This document shows, piece after piece, positions 9,783 through 19,528 of a stretch of DNA of 64,000 nucleotides. Both the position numbers and the translations under genes were made by a program. The notes beneath the pieces are model-generated. The model was given only the letters and a program-made list of their open reading frames with translations. It was not told the DNA's origin and did not search any database. The stretch spans positions 2,170,001-2,234,000 of the forward strand of contig OY969762.1 of NCBI GenBank assembly GCA_963702835.1, written 5' to 3'. This stretch comes from JAFGAV01 sp041479055 (GTDB lineage Bacteria; Acidobacteriota; Aminicenantia; Aminicenantales; JAFGAV01). Each line of letters begins with the position of its first letter. Positions within the stretch are counted from its first letter, which is position 1.

Positions 9783-12700
9783 TCACGCTCCGTTGGTCAC
9801 CAGGGCCGGGCCGGTTTCGCCCATCCGCAGCAGGGCGGCGTTCAGTTGGTCCGCCATAACTTCGACCAAGGGCGGGAACATCAGATCGTAATGCCGGCCG
9901 GCCAAAAACCTGACCGTAGCCGAGGCAGCCGTAAGCTTCTTCCAGGCGGCCTGGAATCCGGCTGGGGGGACCTGAGTTCGTTGTTGCATCCAGCACAACA
10001 GGGGAGCTTGGACCTGCTGAGGACGATAGGCCCGCAACAGGGCCAGATGGTGATCATACAGCGAGATATATTCTTTGATGTTCTCGGGTTTGAGTCCGCT
10101 GTTCAGATAATCCTGCTCGGTCAGCCAGTCCAACACCCGCTCGACACGTTCCGGCCCCGACAGGGTCAGCATGGCCGCCGCTAGGGTATCGGCTTGTTGG
10201 GCCAGGATGTCCGCGTCTACCGGACGCAGCATCCGGAGTTCACGGGCAAAAATATCGTACATGTCGAGAATATGCCGGCGCAGCAGCGTTTCCTTTGAAG
10301 TGCCGGGGTCGATCCAGTCCAAATTGGCGTCCGCCAGCCCGACCAGTTGGACTTGGCGGTTTCGCTTCTCCAGGACGCCAGCGGTGGCCAGCGCCGAGAA
10401 TCCGCCGAACGAAAATCCGAACAGATGACAATGTCCCCGGGGGACACAACGTTCGATTAAAGTGGCGTAGTCCTCGGCCATGGCTTCCAGTGAATCATGC
10501 TCGCTCTGCTGGCCGCCGACCGCTCGCGACTGAAGGCCGTACACCGGCAGGTCCGCCGGCAGACTCCTCATCAGATCATAGTAGATATGGACCAGCCCGG
10601 CCGCGGGGTGAAAGCAGAACAGCGGGTCTCGCCCTCCCCCGGCGCGGAGCACGACCAGGCTTCCGGCCGCAGGTTCCGGGGCGGTTGGCGCGACTTTGAC
10701 CCATCCTTCTTTTTTCGCCGGCGGCCCCGGCCAGGCGCCGGTCATCAGTTCAAGGATCGTGGCGGCCATGCTCGCCACGGACGTGCCAGCCGTGAACTTT
10801 CCCGGCGGCAAGGGGACACCCAGCTGTTTTTCGATACAAAGCCCGAGTTCAACAGCCATCAGCGAATCAAGACCGAGGTCGGTCAGAGGCCGTTTCACAT
10901 CCAGCTTGTCTACGCCGATGCGGATGACTTTGGCCGCCTGCTCGCGCACGTATCGGGTCACCAGATCCAGCTTCCGGTCGCCGGCGGCCGACAAAACCGA
11001 TTCCCGAATTCCCTGGCCTTCCCCGAGGGGCTGTTTTTCCTGCTGCCGGGCCAGATCCGCGTAGCGCGGCGAACGGACGCCTAACGCGGAGGCCGACCAC
11101 TTTTTCCAGTCCAGGTTCGCTACTCCGACCTGGACAACATCGCTCGGCAAAAGAAACCCCAGCGCTTCCGTGGCTTGGGCGGGAGTGATCCCGCTCATGC
11201 CCAAGCGGGCCAGATGTTCCTGGATCTCTTGCCGCCGGGCCGCGTAGCCCACTTCGCTGAGGAGGCCCCAATTCACGGTGAGGGCCGGCCGCCCGAGCGC
11301 CCGCCGGTAGTGGGCCAGCCCGTCCAGAAAAGCATTGGCCGCCGCATAATTCCCCTGGCCCGGGTTGCCGACCAGAGAGGTGATCGAGGAGAACATCACA
11401 AAAAAATCGAGCGGCTGAGCGAGGGACATCTCATGCAGGTTCCAGGCGCCGTGGACTTTGGGAGCGGTGACCCGCCGGAACCGTTCCCGGTCTAGCGAGG
11501 TGAGCAACCCGTCGTCGATGACCATGGCCGCCTGGACGATCCCGCGGAGTGGGGGCCAGTCTTTTTCGATGCGCCGGAACACCCGGCTCACATCGGTGCG
11601 GTTGCTGATGTCGGCTTTCCAGACGCTCACCTTGGCCCCCAGCCGGCGGATACGGACCAGGCCGGCGCGGGCTTCATCCGTCGAGGCGCCCCGCCGGCTG
11701 ACCAGGATAAGCCGCCGCGCCCCGTTTCGGGCCATCCATTCGGCCACGGCCAGGCCGAACCCGCCCAGGCCGCCCGCTACCAGGTAGCTGGCCCTGGAAT
11801 CAAAACGGAGGAGAGGCCAATTCGTCTCGGGGACCGTTCGGACCTGGCCCAGCGACCTGGAAACCACAACCTTGCCCACATGGCGCGCCTGCGACATGTG
11901 GCGAAAGGCGTTGACGATCTGATCGATGGGAAAGACCCGATGCGGCAAAGGAGACAGCTGGCCGTGCGCAACCCAATCCATGATCTGCTTCATTTGGGAA
12001 ACCAGCAGGGCCGGCTTGTCCTGCATGGCCTGGGCCAGGTCAATGACAAACAGGGCGGCGTTGTTTCGCAGGGGACGCAGGCCGATCCGGCTGTTCTGGA
12101 AAACATCCCGTTTTCCTATCTCCAGAAAGCGGCCGTAGGGCGAAAGAACGGACAGTCCCTGGACCAGGGCCTCTCCAGCCAGCGAATTGAGGACTACCTC
12201 AACGCCGCGGCCGCCGGTCAGGCGGCGGACCTCATCGGCAAAGGTGAGCGACCGTGAATCCAGCACATGATGGACTCCCAGGGCGCGGAGCAGTTCACGC
12301 TTCTCGGTGCTGCCGGCGGTGGCGAAAATTTCGGCTCCCGCCAGCCGGGCCAATTGCACCGCGGCCAGGCCGACACCGCCGGCGGCTGCCTGGATGAGCA
12401 CTCGCTCGCCCCGTTTCAGTTGTCCGAGATGATGCAGGGCGTAACAGGCCGTCAAAAACGCGACCGGTACGGTGACGGCTTCTTCGAAGCTCAGGCCCGG
12501 CGGCTTGGGCCTCACCGCCGCCGCCGGCACCATCACCCGCGAAGCGAAGCAGCCCGAGCCGATGGCCACGACCTCCGCGCCGAGGCTCAAGCCCTTCACG
12601 CCCCGGCCTACCGCCGTCACCCGGCCGGCGCACTCGTCGCCGAGCAGCTGGTCCTCATCCTTCTCCGACGGATAGATGTGGAGCGCTTTCATCACGTCGC

Positions 12701-15700
12701 GAAAGTTGAGGGCCGCGGCCTGAACTTCGATTTCCACCTCGCCGGGCCCGGGTTTCCGGCGCGGGCGGGAGCGAAAGGCCAGATGGTCGAGCGTTCCACT
12801 GGCTGCCGTTTCCAGCCGGTAGCCTGGGGGCCGCCGCGCCGGTCCCGGCCGCGGCGGCCGGCGGACCTCGGAGAATTTGACCAACCGGCTCATATAGCGG
12901 TCGGACCCGCGGATGGCAACCTCGTCTTCGCTATCCTCGGACAGCAATTCGTCGAACAGAGCCTGCCTATCGTCCTCGTCCGCGGCCGGGCTGAGGTCGA
13001 TCAGCCGGCAGCGGAGGGAGGGCTGTTCATTGATCAGCACACGGCCCAACCCCCATAGCATCGATTGGGATAGGCTGACTTTCTGTCCGGGCCAAATGGC
13101 CTGGGCGCCGTTGGTAACCAGCCAAATTCTGACCGGTTCGGCGGCGCGGCCGGCGGCCAGAGCCTGGACCAGGTGCAAAACGGAGTGGCAGGCGAAGGAT
13201 TCTGCCCGGTCGAGCTGAGAGAGTCCGATATCGTCGAGCCCGTTCGCCTCCAGGGCCCAGCAATGGACGAACCGCGCTACCGGCCCGTCTCCGTTGGCCG
13301 ACAGGTCCGCCAGCAGCCGGGTCATATCGGCAGGCTCAGCGGCCCGAATCTCAAACCGGTCAGGACCGCGGCGCCGATATTCGGCCCCCGGGTTTACCAT
13401 GACCACTCGGTCAGCCCGGCCGCGCAATTTGCCGGCCAAGGCCTCGGCCGTGCCGCTTGAATCGGCAAAGACAACCCAAGCCGCAGCCTGCCTCGCTCGA
13501 GGAATTGCGGGCTGAGCGGTTAATGCATTTGCGGCGCTCGGGGCCCGGGCCAGGAAAACCCTATGGCACAGCCCGGACGATCCGCCGCCGGTCGGCGAGA
13601 CAGCTCGGCCGCCGGCAAAACCCAGCTCCCGGAGGAGGGCCAGCCAGCTGCCCTGGTCGAGCGCTGCCCTGGCGGGCTGGACAGCCTTGTCGGCGGGCAG
13701 CTGCCCGCCGTCCAGCAGGCCTGATACCAGAGAAAACCATCGGCCCGGCAGCTCGGTGTGGAGCATGATCAGAAGCCCTTGCCCAGCCAATAGCTGCCGG
13801 ACCTGGTTCAGCGTTTCGCGGAAGTCTGGACCGGCGGGCCGCGCCTGGGAAGCCAAAACGATATCAAACGAATGCGGCTCGAGTCCCTGTTCCGCGGACG
13901 GTGTCTCCAGGCCGAGCGTCCGGTATCGCACAAAAGGATAATCAAAAAACTTCTGTTCCGCCCGCTGGAAAAATTCGTCCGACTTATCGGTAAAGAAATA
14001 TTCGGTCCGCTCGGCGGGCAAGCGGGGCAGGACGTAGGCCGTCAGGCCGCCCGCCCCGGCGCCGACTTCGAGGATTCGCACCCTGCGCCCCGGCCCCAGC
14101 CTATCAACCACGGCCTCGACGGCTTCGGCCGCGAACAGGTTGTGATCCTGGAACACCCAGGAGTCTTGATAGAAATGTTCGATCAAAGGCCACCACTCGA
14201 TGGAAAAAAGAATGCTCCCCGGGTCGAGGCCGCCCCGCAAAACTCCGGCCAGCCGGCGCCCGCCAAGGCGCAGGAGGGCAAGCACCGGATAAGACGCCGG
14301 GAATCGGCGGAGTATCTTCCGCCAGAGGGAATCCGTGTCGGCCGGCGGGCCGGCCCGGCGCACGGTCCAGCCCGGCCCGGTCCGCTTCAGGATCCGATCT
14401 TCCTCGAGGTACTGTAAGAATCGCCCGGCGGCCTGCCTCTGCCCGGCCACGATGCCCAATTCCTCCATCCAGGGACCCGGCTGGAGGCGCTGTCCGAGGC
14501 GCAGTTCTCCCCCCAGTTGCCGGAACGCATCAAGGATATAGTGCCGACAGAGAACGTCCAAGTCCGGCACCGCTTCGGCCAGCCGCTCGCTGAGCCGGGT
14601 GTGCGCTTCACGGCGGCGGGCCAGCCGCTCCAGCCGACCGGCGATCTCGTTCAGGCCGGCGGTCTGGCGCTTGGGGAGCGGCCGGGCTTGGGATTGAGGC
14701 AAGGGGCAGGGTTGCCACACGTTTTCGTAAAGCCAGTCGTCCAGGCCGGCCGAGGTTTCTCGCCGGGCGGGCGCGGCGGCCCGGCAATGGAACCCCTCCA
14801 CCGCCATCAGAACCTGTCCCTCCTCATCGAGGAGGTGGATGTCGCCGACGATGAGGCGGGCTGCCCGGCGAACCAAGCGCGCATGGCTCCAGGCCGGCCG
14901 GCCGGCTCCGGCGTACCATTGAAGGCGCTCAATTTGGACCGGCAAGTAAAGGGCGTATCCATCCGGGTTCTCCGGCAATGCCGCGGACAACACCTGGAAA
15001 CAGGCATCCAGCAGCGCCGGGTGAATGACGTATTTGAGCTGCTCGCTTTCAAGATGGGCGGGGAGTTGCAGGCGGCCGATGGCCTCATCCTTGCCCCGCC
15101 AAGCGGCGGCAATTCCCTGGAAGGCCGGGCCGAAGCTGAGGCCGGCCTCCCTGAATCGCCGATAAATCAAATCCGGGGGGATATCCCGGGAGCAGCGTTT
15201 TCGAATTTGGGCGACAGCCTCGGCCGGGGCCGGAACCGAATTGGGGAGCGGTCGGAGGCGGCCGCTGGCATGCTCAACCCACTCAGCGCCGGTCTTGGCC
15301 GGACAGCTGGAGATGGTAAAGGTAGATTCCTGGGGCCGGTAGGTCAGTTGCAGGCGGAGCGGATCTTCGCCTTCCGGAAACATCAAGGCTTTGTGAAAAT
15401 CCATCTCCTCCAGACTGATGGCGAGCGACCCGGAAACCGCCCGGCCGGCCGCCAGGGCCATATCCACGTAAGCAGCGGCCGGCATGACGACGCGTCCCAG
15501 CACTCGATGATCTTGGAAGGTGTTCAGGCTGTCTTTGTCAAGCCAACTCTGCCAGGTGGGTTGGGCCGCCGGCAGTTTATGCTCCAGCAAGGGATGGAGG
15601 GGCGGGTTCAGTCGGGCCTCCCGGCACTCCCCCGCTTCGCTCCAGTAGTGCGCCTGCTGCCAGGGGTAAGTGGGCAGGTCGGCCATTTCCGCTCCGGGGA

Positions 15701-18293
15701 ACACTCCCCGCCAATCGACACGGCAGCCGAGCGTATGGAGCGCGCCCAAAGAGCCGAGCAGGGTCAACCGCTCGTTCTCCTGGCGGCGCAGGGAGGGCAA
15801 CACCGTCCCCGTGAGGGAATGGTGAGCCAGGCATTCGGAAATTGAGCCGGACAGCACCGGATGGGGGCTCAATTCGAGAAAAACGCGATAGCCCCGCTCG
15901 AGGAGCGCCTCTATGGCCGGTCCAAACTGGACGGTTCGGCGGATGTTTTCCCACCAATAGGCCCGTCCGAAATCACCCTGGCCGGCTTCCCTCCCCCCTA
16001 CCGTGGAAAACAACGGTACCTCCGGGCGATGGACTTCGAGTTCGCGCAGCGAGGTCAAAAAGTGGTCACGGACCGGGTCCATCTGCTGACTGTGGAAAGC
16101 ATGCCGGACATTGAGAAAACGGCAGAAGACCTGGCGCTTCTCCAGCGTTTCAGCGATGGCCTCGAGAACCCGGCCGTCTCCGGACAGGGTGACTGAGTTC
16201 GGGCTGTTGACGGCAGCCAACGACACCCGCTCCGCGTAGGGGGCGATGATGCGGACGGCCTCCTCGCCGTCCAGGTCGGCGGCCAGCATCCGGCCCTGCC
16301 CGCCCCAGGCTTCCATCGAGCGGGCCCGTTCGTAGATCGCATAAGCGGCATCCTCCAGAGTCAGAAGGCCGGCCACCTGGGCGGCCGCCGCTTCTCCCAC
16401 GCTGTGCCCGACCACTGCCGCCGGCTGGATTCCCCAGGACCGGCACAGCGCGGCCAGGCCCACCTGCAGCGCGAATATGGCCGGCTGGGCAATGGCCGTG
16501 CTGGCCAATCGGGACGACGCTTCATCCCGCATCAGTTCTTCCATCAGCGACCAGCCGCCGAGCTTGGCCAGGAGCCGGTCACAGTCCTCCAGAACCCGGC
16601 GAAAGACAGGTTCCTGGGCCAGTAGTTGCCGGCCCATAGCCCACCATTGCGGGCCTTGGCCGGAAAACACAAACACCGGTTGAGGGTTGTAGTCTTCGGC
16701 CGGGCTGCCGTTATAAGTTCCCGGCCGGCTTTCCTCCTTCACGAACCCCTTGATCGATTCGATCAGCTCCTGGCGGTTTGCCGCAGCGAGGGCCAGCCGA
16801 TGGCGATGGTGGGTCCGCCGGTCGCCGGCTGTATAACAGATGTCGTCTAGAGAGAAACCGGACCCGTTGCCGGCTCCTTCCAGATAACTCTGGTAGGTCT
16901 GGGCCGTGGCGCGCAGAGCTTCCGGGCTTCGGGCCGAAAGAGCCAGCAGCACCGGCCGGCCCGATTCGGGCTGGCGGACCGCGGCGCGCCGGCCCGGGGG
17001 AGGGGCTTCCAGGATGGCGTGAGCGTTCGTGCCGCCGAACCCGAACGAGTTGATGCCCGCCAACAACCTCCGCTCAGGATGCGGAAACGGCTCCAGCCTC
17101 GTGGGGACCCGCAGTTTCAGTCCGCTGAAGTCGATGTTGGGGTTCGGATTCTTAAAATGCAGGTTGGGAGGTATCTGCCGGTGCTTTAACATCAGCGCCA
17201 GCTTGATCAGTCCGGCCAGCCCGGCCCCCGCTTCCAGGTGGCCGATATTGGTTTTGACCGAGCCGATAAGACAGGGATTGTCCGGGGCCCGGCCGGTTCC
17301 CAGCGCATCGCCCAGGGCCTGGGCCTCGATCGGGTCACCCACGGCGGTGCCGGCGCCATGGGCTTCGACGTACTGAATCTCGGCGGGATCGAGGCCGGCC
17401 TGGCGGCAAGCGTCGATGATCAGCTCCCGCTGGGCGGCCCGGCTGGGAACCGTGATGCCGCCGGTTCGCCCATCCTGGTTGACGGCCGTCGCCAGAATGA
17501 CGGCGTAGATCGGATCGCCGTCCTTCTGGGCGGCCTGGAGCGGCTTGAGCAAGACTACGCCGACGCCCTCGCCGCGCACGAACCCGTTGGCCGCCGCGTC
17601 GAAGGCCTTGCACCGGCCGTCGGGCGAAAGCATCGACATCCGGCTGAACGAAATGAAGGGCGTGAACCCCAGCAGGGCGTTGACGCCCCCGACCAGGGCG
17701 GCCGGGCATTCGCCGCTTCTCAGGCTTTGACAGGCCAGGTGCAGCGCCACCAGCGAAGACGAGCAGGCGGTGTCCACGGCTAGGCTGGGGCCCGACAGGT
17801 TCAGGCAATAGGAAATACGGTTGGCGGCAATGCTCAGGACGCTGCCCGTGGTGGTGTAGATGTCGATCATGTTGAAATCGTGCAGCGTCGACTGCATCAG
17901 CGAATAGTCGTTTGTGGAAATGCCGACGAAGACGCCCACGGACGATTTTTTTCCGGAAGGCAGAACTTGGCCGCCGTCTTCCAGCGCCTCCCAGGCGGCT
18001 TCCAGCAGCAGACGCTGCTGGGGATCCATCGACTCAGCCTCCCGGGGAGAAATCGAGAAGAAGGCCGGGTCGAACTGCCCGATGTCATCGATAAACCCGC
18101 CCCAGCGGGCATTGGTCTTGCCGGCCCGGCCTGGCGCCGGGTCGTAATAAGCCTGGATATTCCACCGGTCGGGCGGGATTTCGGTGATGCCATCGGCGCC
18201 GGAGCACAAAGCTTGCCAAAAGGCCGCCGGATTTTTGGCCCCGCCGGGAAACCGGCAGCCAATGCCGACGATGGCGATCGGATCTACAGTCAT
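9783..18293 (-). CDS. Single-module highly reducing type I polyketide synthase
   Basis: 2,836 residues with a complete set of domains. KS (about 4-425): DTACSSSL Cys177, His312 (VEAHGAGT), His352 (KTNIGHLE). AT (about 550-850): GHSVGE Ser631, HAFH 731-734, suggesting malonyl-CoA. DH (about 905-1190): H929 in HRVLGRVVMP and D1096 in DACFQ. C-methyltransferase (about 1230-1600): ILEVGAGAGG near 1406. Structural KR half (about 1604-1800). ER (about 1822-2144): NADPH motif AAAGGVGLAAVQLA near 1969. KR (about 2168-2390): GGLGGFG, Ser2303, Tyr2316. ACP: LGLDSL, Ser2477. TE: GFSFGG Ser2628, His2801. There is no loading module or docking domain, so iterative use is likely, as in fungal HR-PKS, giving a reduced, possibly C-methylated acyl chain released by the TE. 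A PPTase is not in the window. Confidence 0.93.
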   Translation of the reverse strand: MTVDPIAIVGIGCRFPGGAKNPAAFWQALCSGADGITEIPPDRWNIQAYYDPAPGRAGKTNARWGGFIDDIGQFDPAFFSISPREAESMDPQQRLLLEAAWEALEDGGQVLPSGKKSSVGVFVGISTNDYSLMQSTLHDFNMIDIYTTTGSVLSIAANRISYCLNLSGPSLAVDTACSSSLVALHLACQSLRSGECPAALVGGVNALLGFTPFISFSRMSMLSPDGRCKAFDAAANGFVRGEGVGVVLLKPLQAAQKDGDPIYAVILATAVNQDGRTGGITVPSRAAQRELIIDACRQAGLDPAEIQYVEAHGAGTAVGDPIEAQALGDALGTGRAPDNPCLIGSVKTNIGHLEAGAGLAGLIKLALMLKHRQIPPNLHFKNPNPNIDFSGLKLRVPTRLEPFPHPERRLLAGINSFGFGGTNAHAILEAPPPGRRAAVRQPESGRPVLLALSARSPEALRATAQTYQSYLEGAGNGSGFSLDDICYTAGDRRTHHRHRLALAAANRQELIESIKGFVKEESRPGTYNGSPAEDYNPQPVFVFSGQGPQWWAMGRQLLAQEPVFRRVLEDCDRLLAKLGGWSLMEELMRDEASSRLASTAIAQPAIFALQVGLAALCRSWGIQPAAVVGHSVGEAAAAQVAGLLTLEDAAYAIYERARSMEAWGGQGRMLAADLDGEEAVRIIAPYAERVSLAAVNSPNSVTLSGDGRVLEAIAETLEKRQVFCRFLNVRHAFHSQQMDPVRDHFLTSLRELEVHRPEVPLFSTVGGREAGQGDFGRAYWWENIRRTVQFGPAIEALLERGYRVFLELSPHPVLSGSISECLAHHSLTGTVLPSLRRQENERLTLLGSLGALHTLGCRVDWRGVFPGAEMADLPTYPWQQAHYWSEAGECREARLNPPLHPLLEHKLPAAQPTWQSWLDKDSLNTFQDHRVLGRVVMPAAAYVDMALAAGRAVSGSLAISLEEMDFHKALMFPEGEDPLRLQLTYRPQESTFTISSCPAKTGAEWVEHASGRLRPLPNSVPAPAEAVAQIRKRCSRDIPPDLIYRRFREAGLSFGPAFQGIAAAWRGKDEAIGRLQLPAHLESEQLKYVIHPALLDACFQVLSAALPENPDGYALYLPVQIERLQWYAGAGRPAWSHARLVRRAARLIVGDIHLLDEEGQVLMAVEGFHCRAAAPARRETSAGLDDWLYENVWQPCPLPQSQARPLPKRQTAGLNEIAGRLERLARRREAHTRLSERLAEAVPDLDVLCRHYILDAFRQLGGELRLGQRLQPGPWMEELGIVAGQRQAAGRFLQYLEEDRILKRTGPGWTVRRAGPPADTDSLWRKILRRFPASYPVLALLRLGGRRLAGVLRGGLDPGSILFSIEWWPLIEHFYQDSWVFQDHNLFAAEAVEAVVDRLGPGRRVRILEVGAGAGGLTAYVLPRLPAERTEYFFTDKSDEFFQRAEQKFFDYPFVRYRTLGLETPSAEQGLEPHSFDIVLASQARPAGPDFRETLNQVRQLLAGQGLLIMLHTELPGRWFSLVSGLLDGGQLPADKAVQPARAALDQGSWLALLRELGFAGGRAVSPTGGGSSGLCHRVFLARAPSAANALTAQPAIPRARQAAAWVVFADSSGTAEALAGKLRGRADRVVMVNPGAEYRRRGPDRFEIRAAEPADMTRLLADLSANGDGPVARFVHCWALEANGLDDIGLSQLDRAESFACHSVLHLVQALAAGRAAEPVRIWLVTNGAQAIWPGQKVSLSQSMLWGLGRVLINEQPSLRCRLIDLSPAADEDDRQALFDELLSEDSEDEVAIRGSDRYMSRLVKFSEVRRPPRPGPARRPPGYRLETAASGTLDHLAFRSRPRRKPGPGEVEIEVQAAALNFRDVMKALHIYPSEKDEDQLLGDECAGRVTAVGRGVKGLSLGAEVVAIGSGCFASRVMVPAAAVRPKPPGLSFEEAVTVPVAFLTACYALHHLGQLKRGERVLIQAAAGGVGLAAVQLARLAGAEIFATAGSTEKRELLRALGVHHVLDSRSLTFADEVRRLTGGRGVEVVLNSLAGEALVQGLSVLSPYGRFLEIGKRDVFQNSRIGLRPLRNNAALFVIDLAQAMQDKPALLVSQMKQIMDWVAHGQLSPLPHRVFPIDQIVNAFRHMSQARHVGKVVVSRSLGQVRTVPETNWPLLRFDSRASYLVAGGLGGFGLAVAEWMARNGARRLILVSRRGASTDEARAGLVRIRRLGAKVSVWKADISNRTDVSRVFRRIEKDWPPLRGIVQAAMVIDDGLLTSLDRERFRRVTAPKVHGAWNLHEMSLAQPLDFFVMFSSITSLVGNPGQGNYAAANAFLDGLAHYRRALGRPALTVNWGLLSEVGYAARRQEIQEHLARLGMSGITPAQATEALGFLLPSDVVQVGVANLDWKKWSASALGVRSPRYADLARQQEKQPLGEGQGIRESVLSAAGDRKLDLVTRYVREQAAKVIRIGVDKLDVKRPLTDLGLDSLMAVELGLCIEKQLGVPLPPGKFTAGTSVASMAATILELMTGAWPGPPAKKEGWVKVAPTAPEPAAGSLVVLRAGGGRDPLFCFHPAAGLVHIYYDLMRSLPADLPVYGLQSRAVGGQQSEHDSLEAMAEDYATLIERCVPRGHCHLFGFSFGGFSALATAGVLEKRNRQVQLVGLADANLDWIDPGTSKETLLRRHILDMYDIFARELRMLRPVDADILAQQADTLAAAMLTLSGPERVERVLDWLTEQDYLNSGLKPENIKEYISLYDHHLALLRAYRPQQVQAPLLCWMQQRTQVPPAGFQAAWKKLTAASATVRFLAGRHYDLMFPPLVEVMADQLNAALLRMGETGPALVTNGA

Positions 18294-18449
18294 ATTCGGA
18301 ACATCAACTTTTTTGGGGAGCGCGGTTCCGGCCCGGCACTAAAAAATGAATTTGTTTTTCGGCGGCGAAGGCCGCGCGCCTCTTCGCTACGATGGGGCCA
18401 CTCTCCGGTCAGAACAGATAGTAGCCCATGGCCAAAAGGGATGTCAACT

Positions 18450-18478
18450 TGAGTCAGGGAATAGTGACTCCTGACTCA
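18450..18478. repeat. Perfect 9-base inverted repeat
   Basis: TGAGTCAGG at 18450-18458 and CCTGACTCA at 18470-18478 are exact inverted copies around an 11-base loop. No T-run follows on either strand, so it is not a clear intrinsic terminator. It sits where homology to a PrsW-like protein begins. The 156 bases between it and the PKS start (18294-18449) show no gene. Confidence 0.5.
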
Positions 18479-18764
18479 TGCGGTCTTCGCCTCGGTGTGG
18501 GGCTATCCCGTGGGGAAAGCCTTTTTGCAGAAAAAGGCGCTCTTCCTGCCCGCCCTGGCCGGCATCCTTCTGGCCGGGCTCTGCCACGGGCTGTTCAACT
18601 TTCTCACCGCATCCCCTAAATTGTGTTTGTTGGGAGCCCTGCTTATCCTGGGCTTGTGGATGTGGGTCATCGTCAAGCTGGAAGGCCACAAGAGGAAAAA
18701 AAGGCCTGCTCGAGCCGGGAAAAAAAATTCGACAAATCAGAATCTTCTAGAGAACAAGCCATAA
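18468..18764 (+). pseudogene. C-terminal remnant of a PrsW-like membrane protease
   Basis: Frame open from just after TGA 18465-18467 to TAA at 18762-18764. It reads THAVFASVWGYPVGKAFLQK, then LPALAGILLAGLCHGLFNFL and another hydrophobic segment (LGALLILGLWMWVIV), and ends with a basic tail. The pattern H-A-x-F-A-x-x-x-GY followed by HGLFNFL matches the last third of PrsW-type intramembrane glutamic proteases. The earlier helices with the EE motif are missing, and the upstream sequence is unrelated with in-frame stops. A GTG at 18495 could start an 89-residue protein, but no convincing ribosome site precedes it, so I call a decayed fragment. Confidence 0.5.
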
Positions 18765-18908
18765 TTAATTGAAACAATTGAAATTAGATCCCCCTATAAA
18801 AATATAGTTTTAGCTGCGAGATATTTATAAGATAAAACTAGTTTTATTAATTGATTAATATTCAATAACTTATGCCTGAATTCCGGCCGTGCCGGCCTTC
18901 TCCTGCAT
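18765..18908. other. AT-rich spacer upstream of the JAMM gene
   Basis: About 100 bases of strikingly AT-rich sequence inside a GC-rich window, with short self-complementary runs such as AATTAATTGAAACAATTGAA, AAAACTAGTTTT and ATTAATTGATTAAT. There is no coding potential. It may be an upstream regulatory or intrinsically bent region for the promoter at 18909, or foreign DNA accompanying the protease remnant. Confidence 0.4.
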
Positions 18909-18938
18909 TTGACTCGACTTTTTAAAATGTGCTATAAG
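18909..18938 (+). promoter_or_regulatory. Candidate sigma-70 promoter for the JAMM gene
   Basis: TTGACT at 18909-18914 and TATAAG at 18933-18938, separated by 18 bases, downstream of an AT-rich stretch and followed by the leader ORF and JAMM gene. Confidence 0.5.
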
Positions 18939-18974
18939 CAAGGCCCGTTCCTGAGCGATTCATACAGGGGAAGA

Positions 18975-19019
18975 ATGAACGTCTTTAACTCATTCATTAG
19001 AAATAGTTTATATAAGTAG
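18975..19019 (+). CDS. Possible 14-residue leader peptide
   Basis: ATG 18975 is preceded by AGGGGAAGA and encodes MNVFNSFIRNSLYK. Its TAG at 19017-19019 touches the GTG start of the JAMM gene at 19020, so translation could be coupled. No run of a single regulatory amino acid is visible. It could equally be chance. Confidence 0.35.
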   Translation: MNVFNSFIRNSLYK

Positions 19020-19466
19020 GTGCGGAATAGAGAGCGTTCGGTGACAAGACTCATTATAAACGCCAAGGACCTCCATCGGTTCAAGAGGCGCGCCAGCCGC
19101 GGCTACCCCCGAGAACTCTACGGCATCCTGCTGGGCAAGAAATTGCAGAACAGCACCTTCAAGATTCTCCGCATTGCCATCCCCCCCATCAAAGAATCCA
19201 CTTATGATTATGTCATCCCCGACTATAAAGAAATCAACCGCATCATCTCCCAGAGCGGCCTTCAGTATATCGGCTCCATCCATTCCCATCCCCAGGCCCC
19301 GCCGACGATGTCCTATCATGACTATATCTATTGGGACAATGAAAAAATTATCGGCATCCTGAGCGTCCGCAAGCGCAATGCCTACAAAGTCACCGAGCTC
19401 AAATTCTGGAAGAAAAACTCTCCCCTGCCGGTGAAATTCAAGACGTTCATCCCGGGGGAAAATTGA
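19020..19466 (+). CDS. JAMM/MPN metallopeptidase
   Basis: 148 residues, compact size for a free-standing prokaryotic JAB domain. The zinc and catalytic set is complete: E32 (ELYGILLG) and the motif HSHPQAPPTMSYHD, with H88, H90, S98 and D101, exactly H-x-H-x7-S-x2-D. Such enzymes cut isopeptide or peptide bonds, for example removing ubiquitin-like or sulfur-carrier proteins, or processing amino-acid conjugates. No ubiquitin-like partner is visible nearby. The start GTG 19020 abuts a small upstream ORF; GTG 19041 is an alternative start that keeps all motifs. No signal peptide, so it is cytoplasmic. Confidence 0.85.
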   Translation: MRNRERSVTRLIINAKDLHRFKRRASRGYPRELYGILLGKKLQNSTFKILRIAIPPIKESTYDYVIPDYKEINRIISQSGLQYIGSIHSHPQAPPTMSYHDYIYWDNEKIIGILSVRKRNAYKVTELKFWKKNSPLPVKFKTFIPGEN

Positions 19467-19528
19467 GCTCCTCCTCGTAGCTTTTCTTTTTTCCAGCCAA
19501 TCCATCAAGAAGGGCGAGGATCCTCAAA

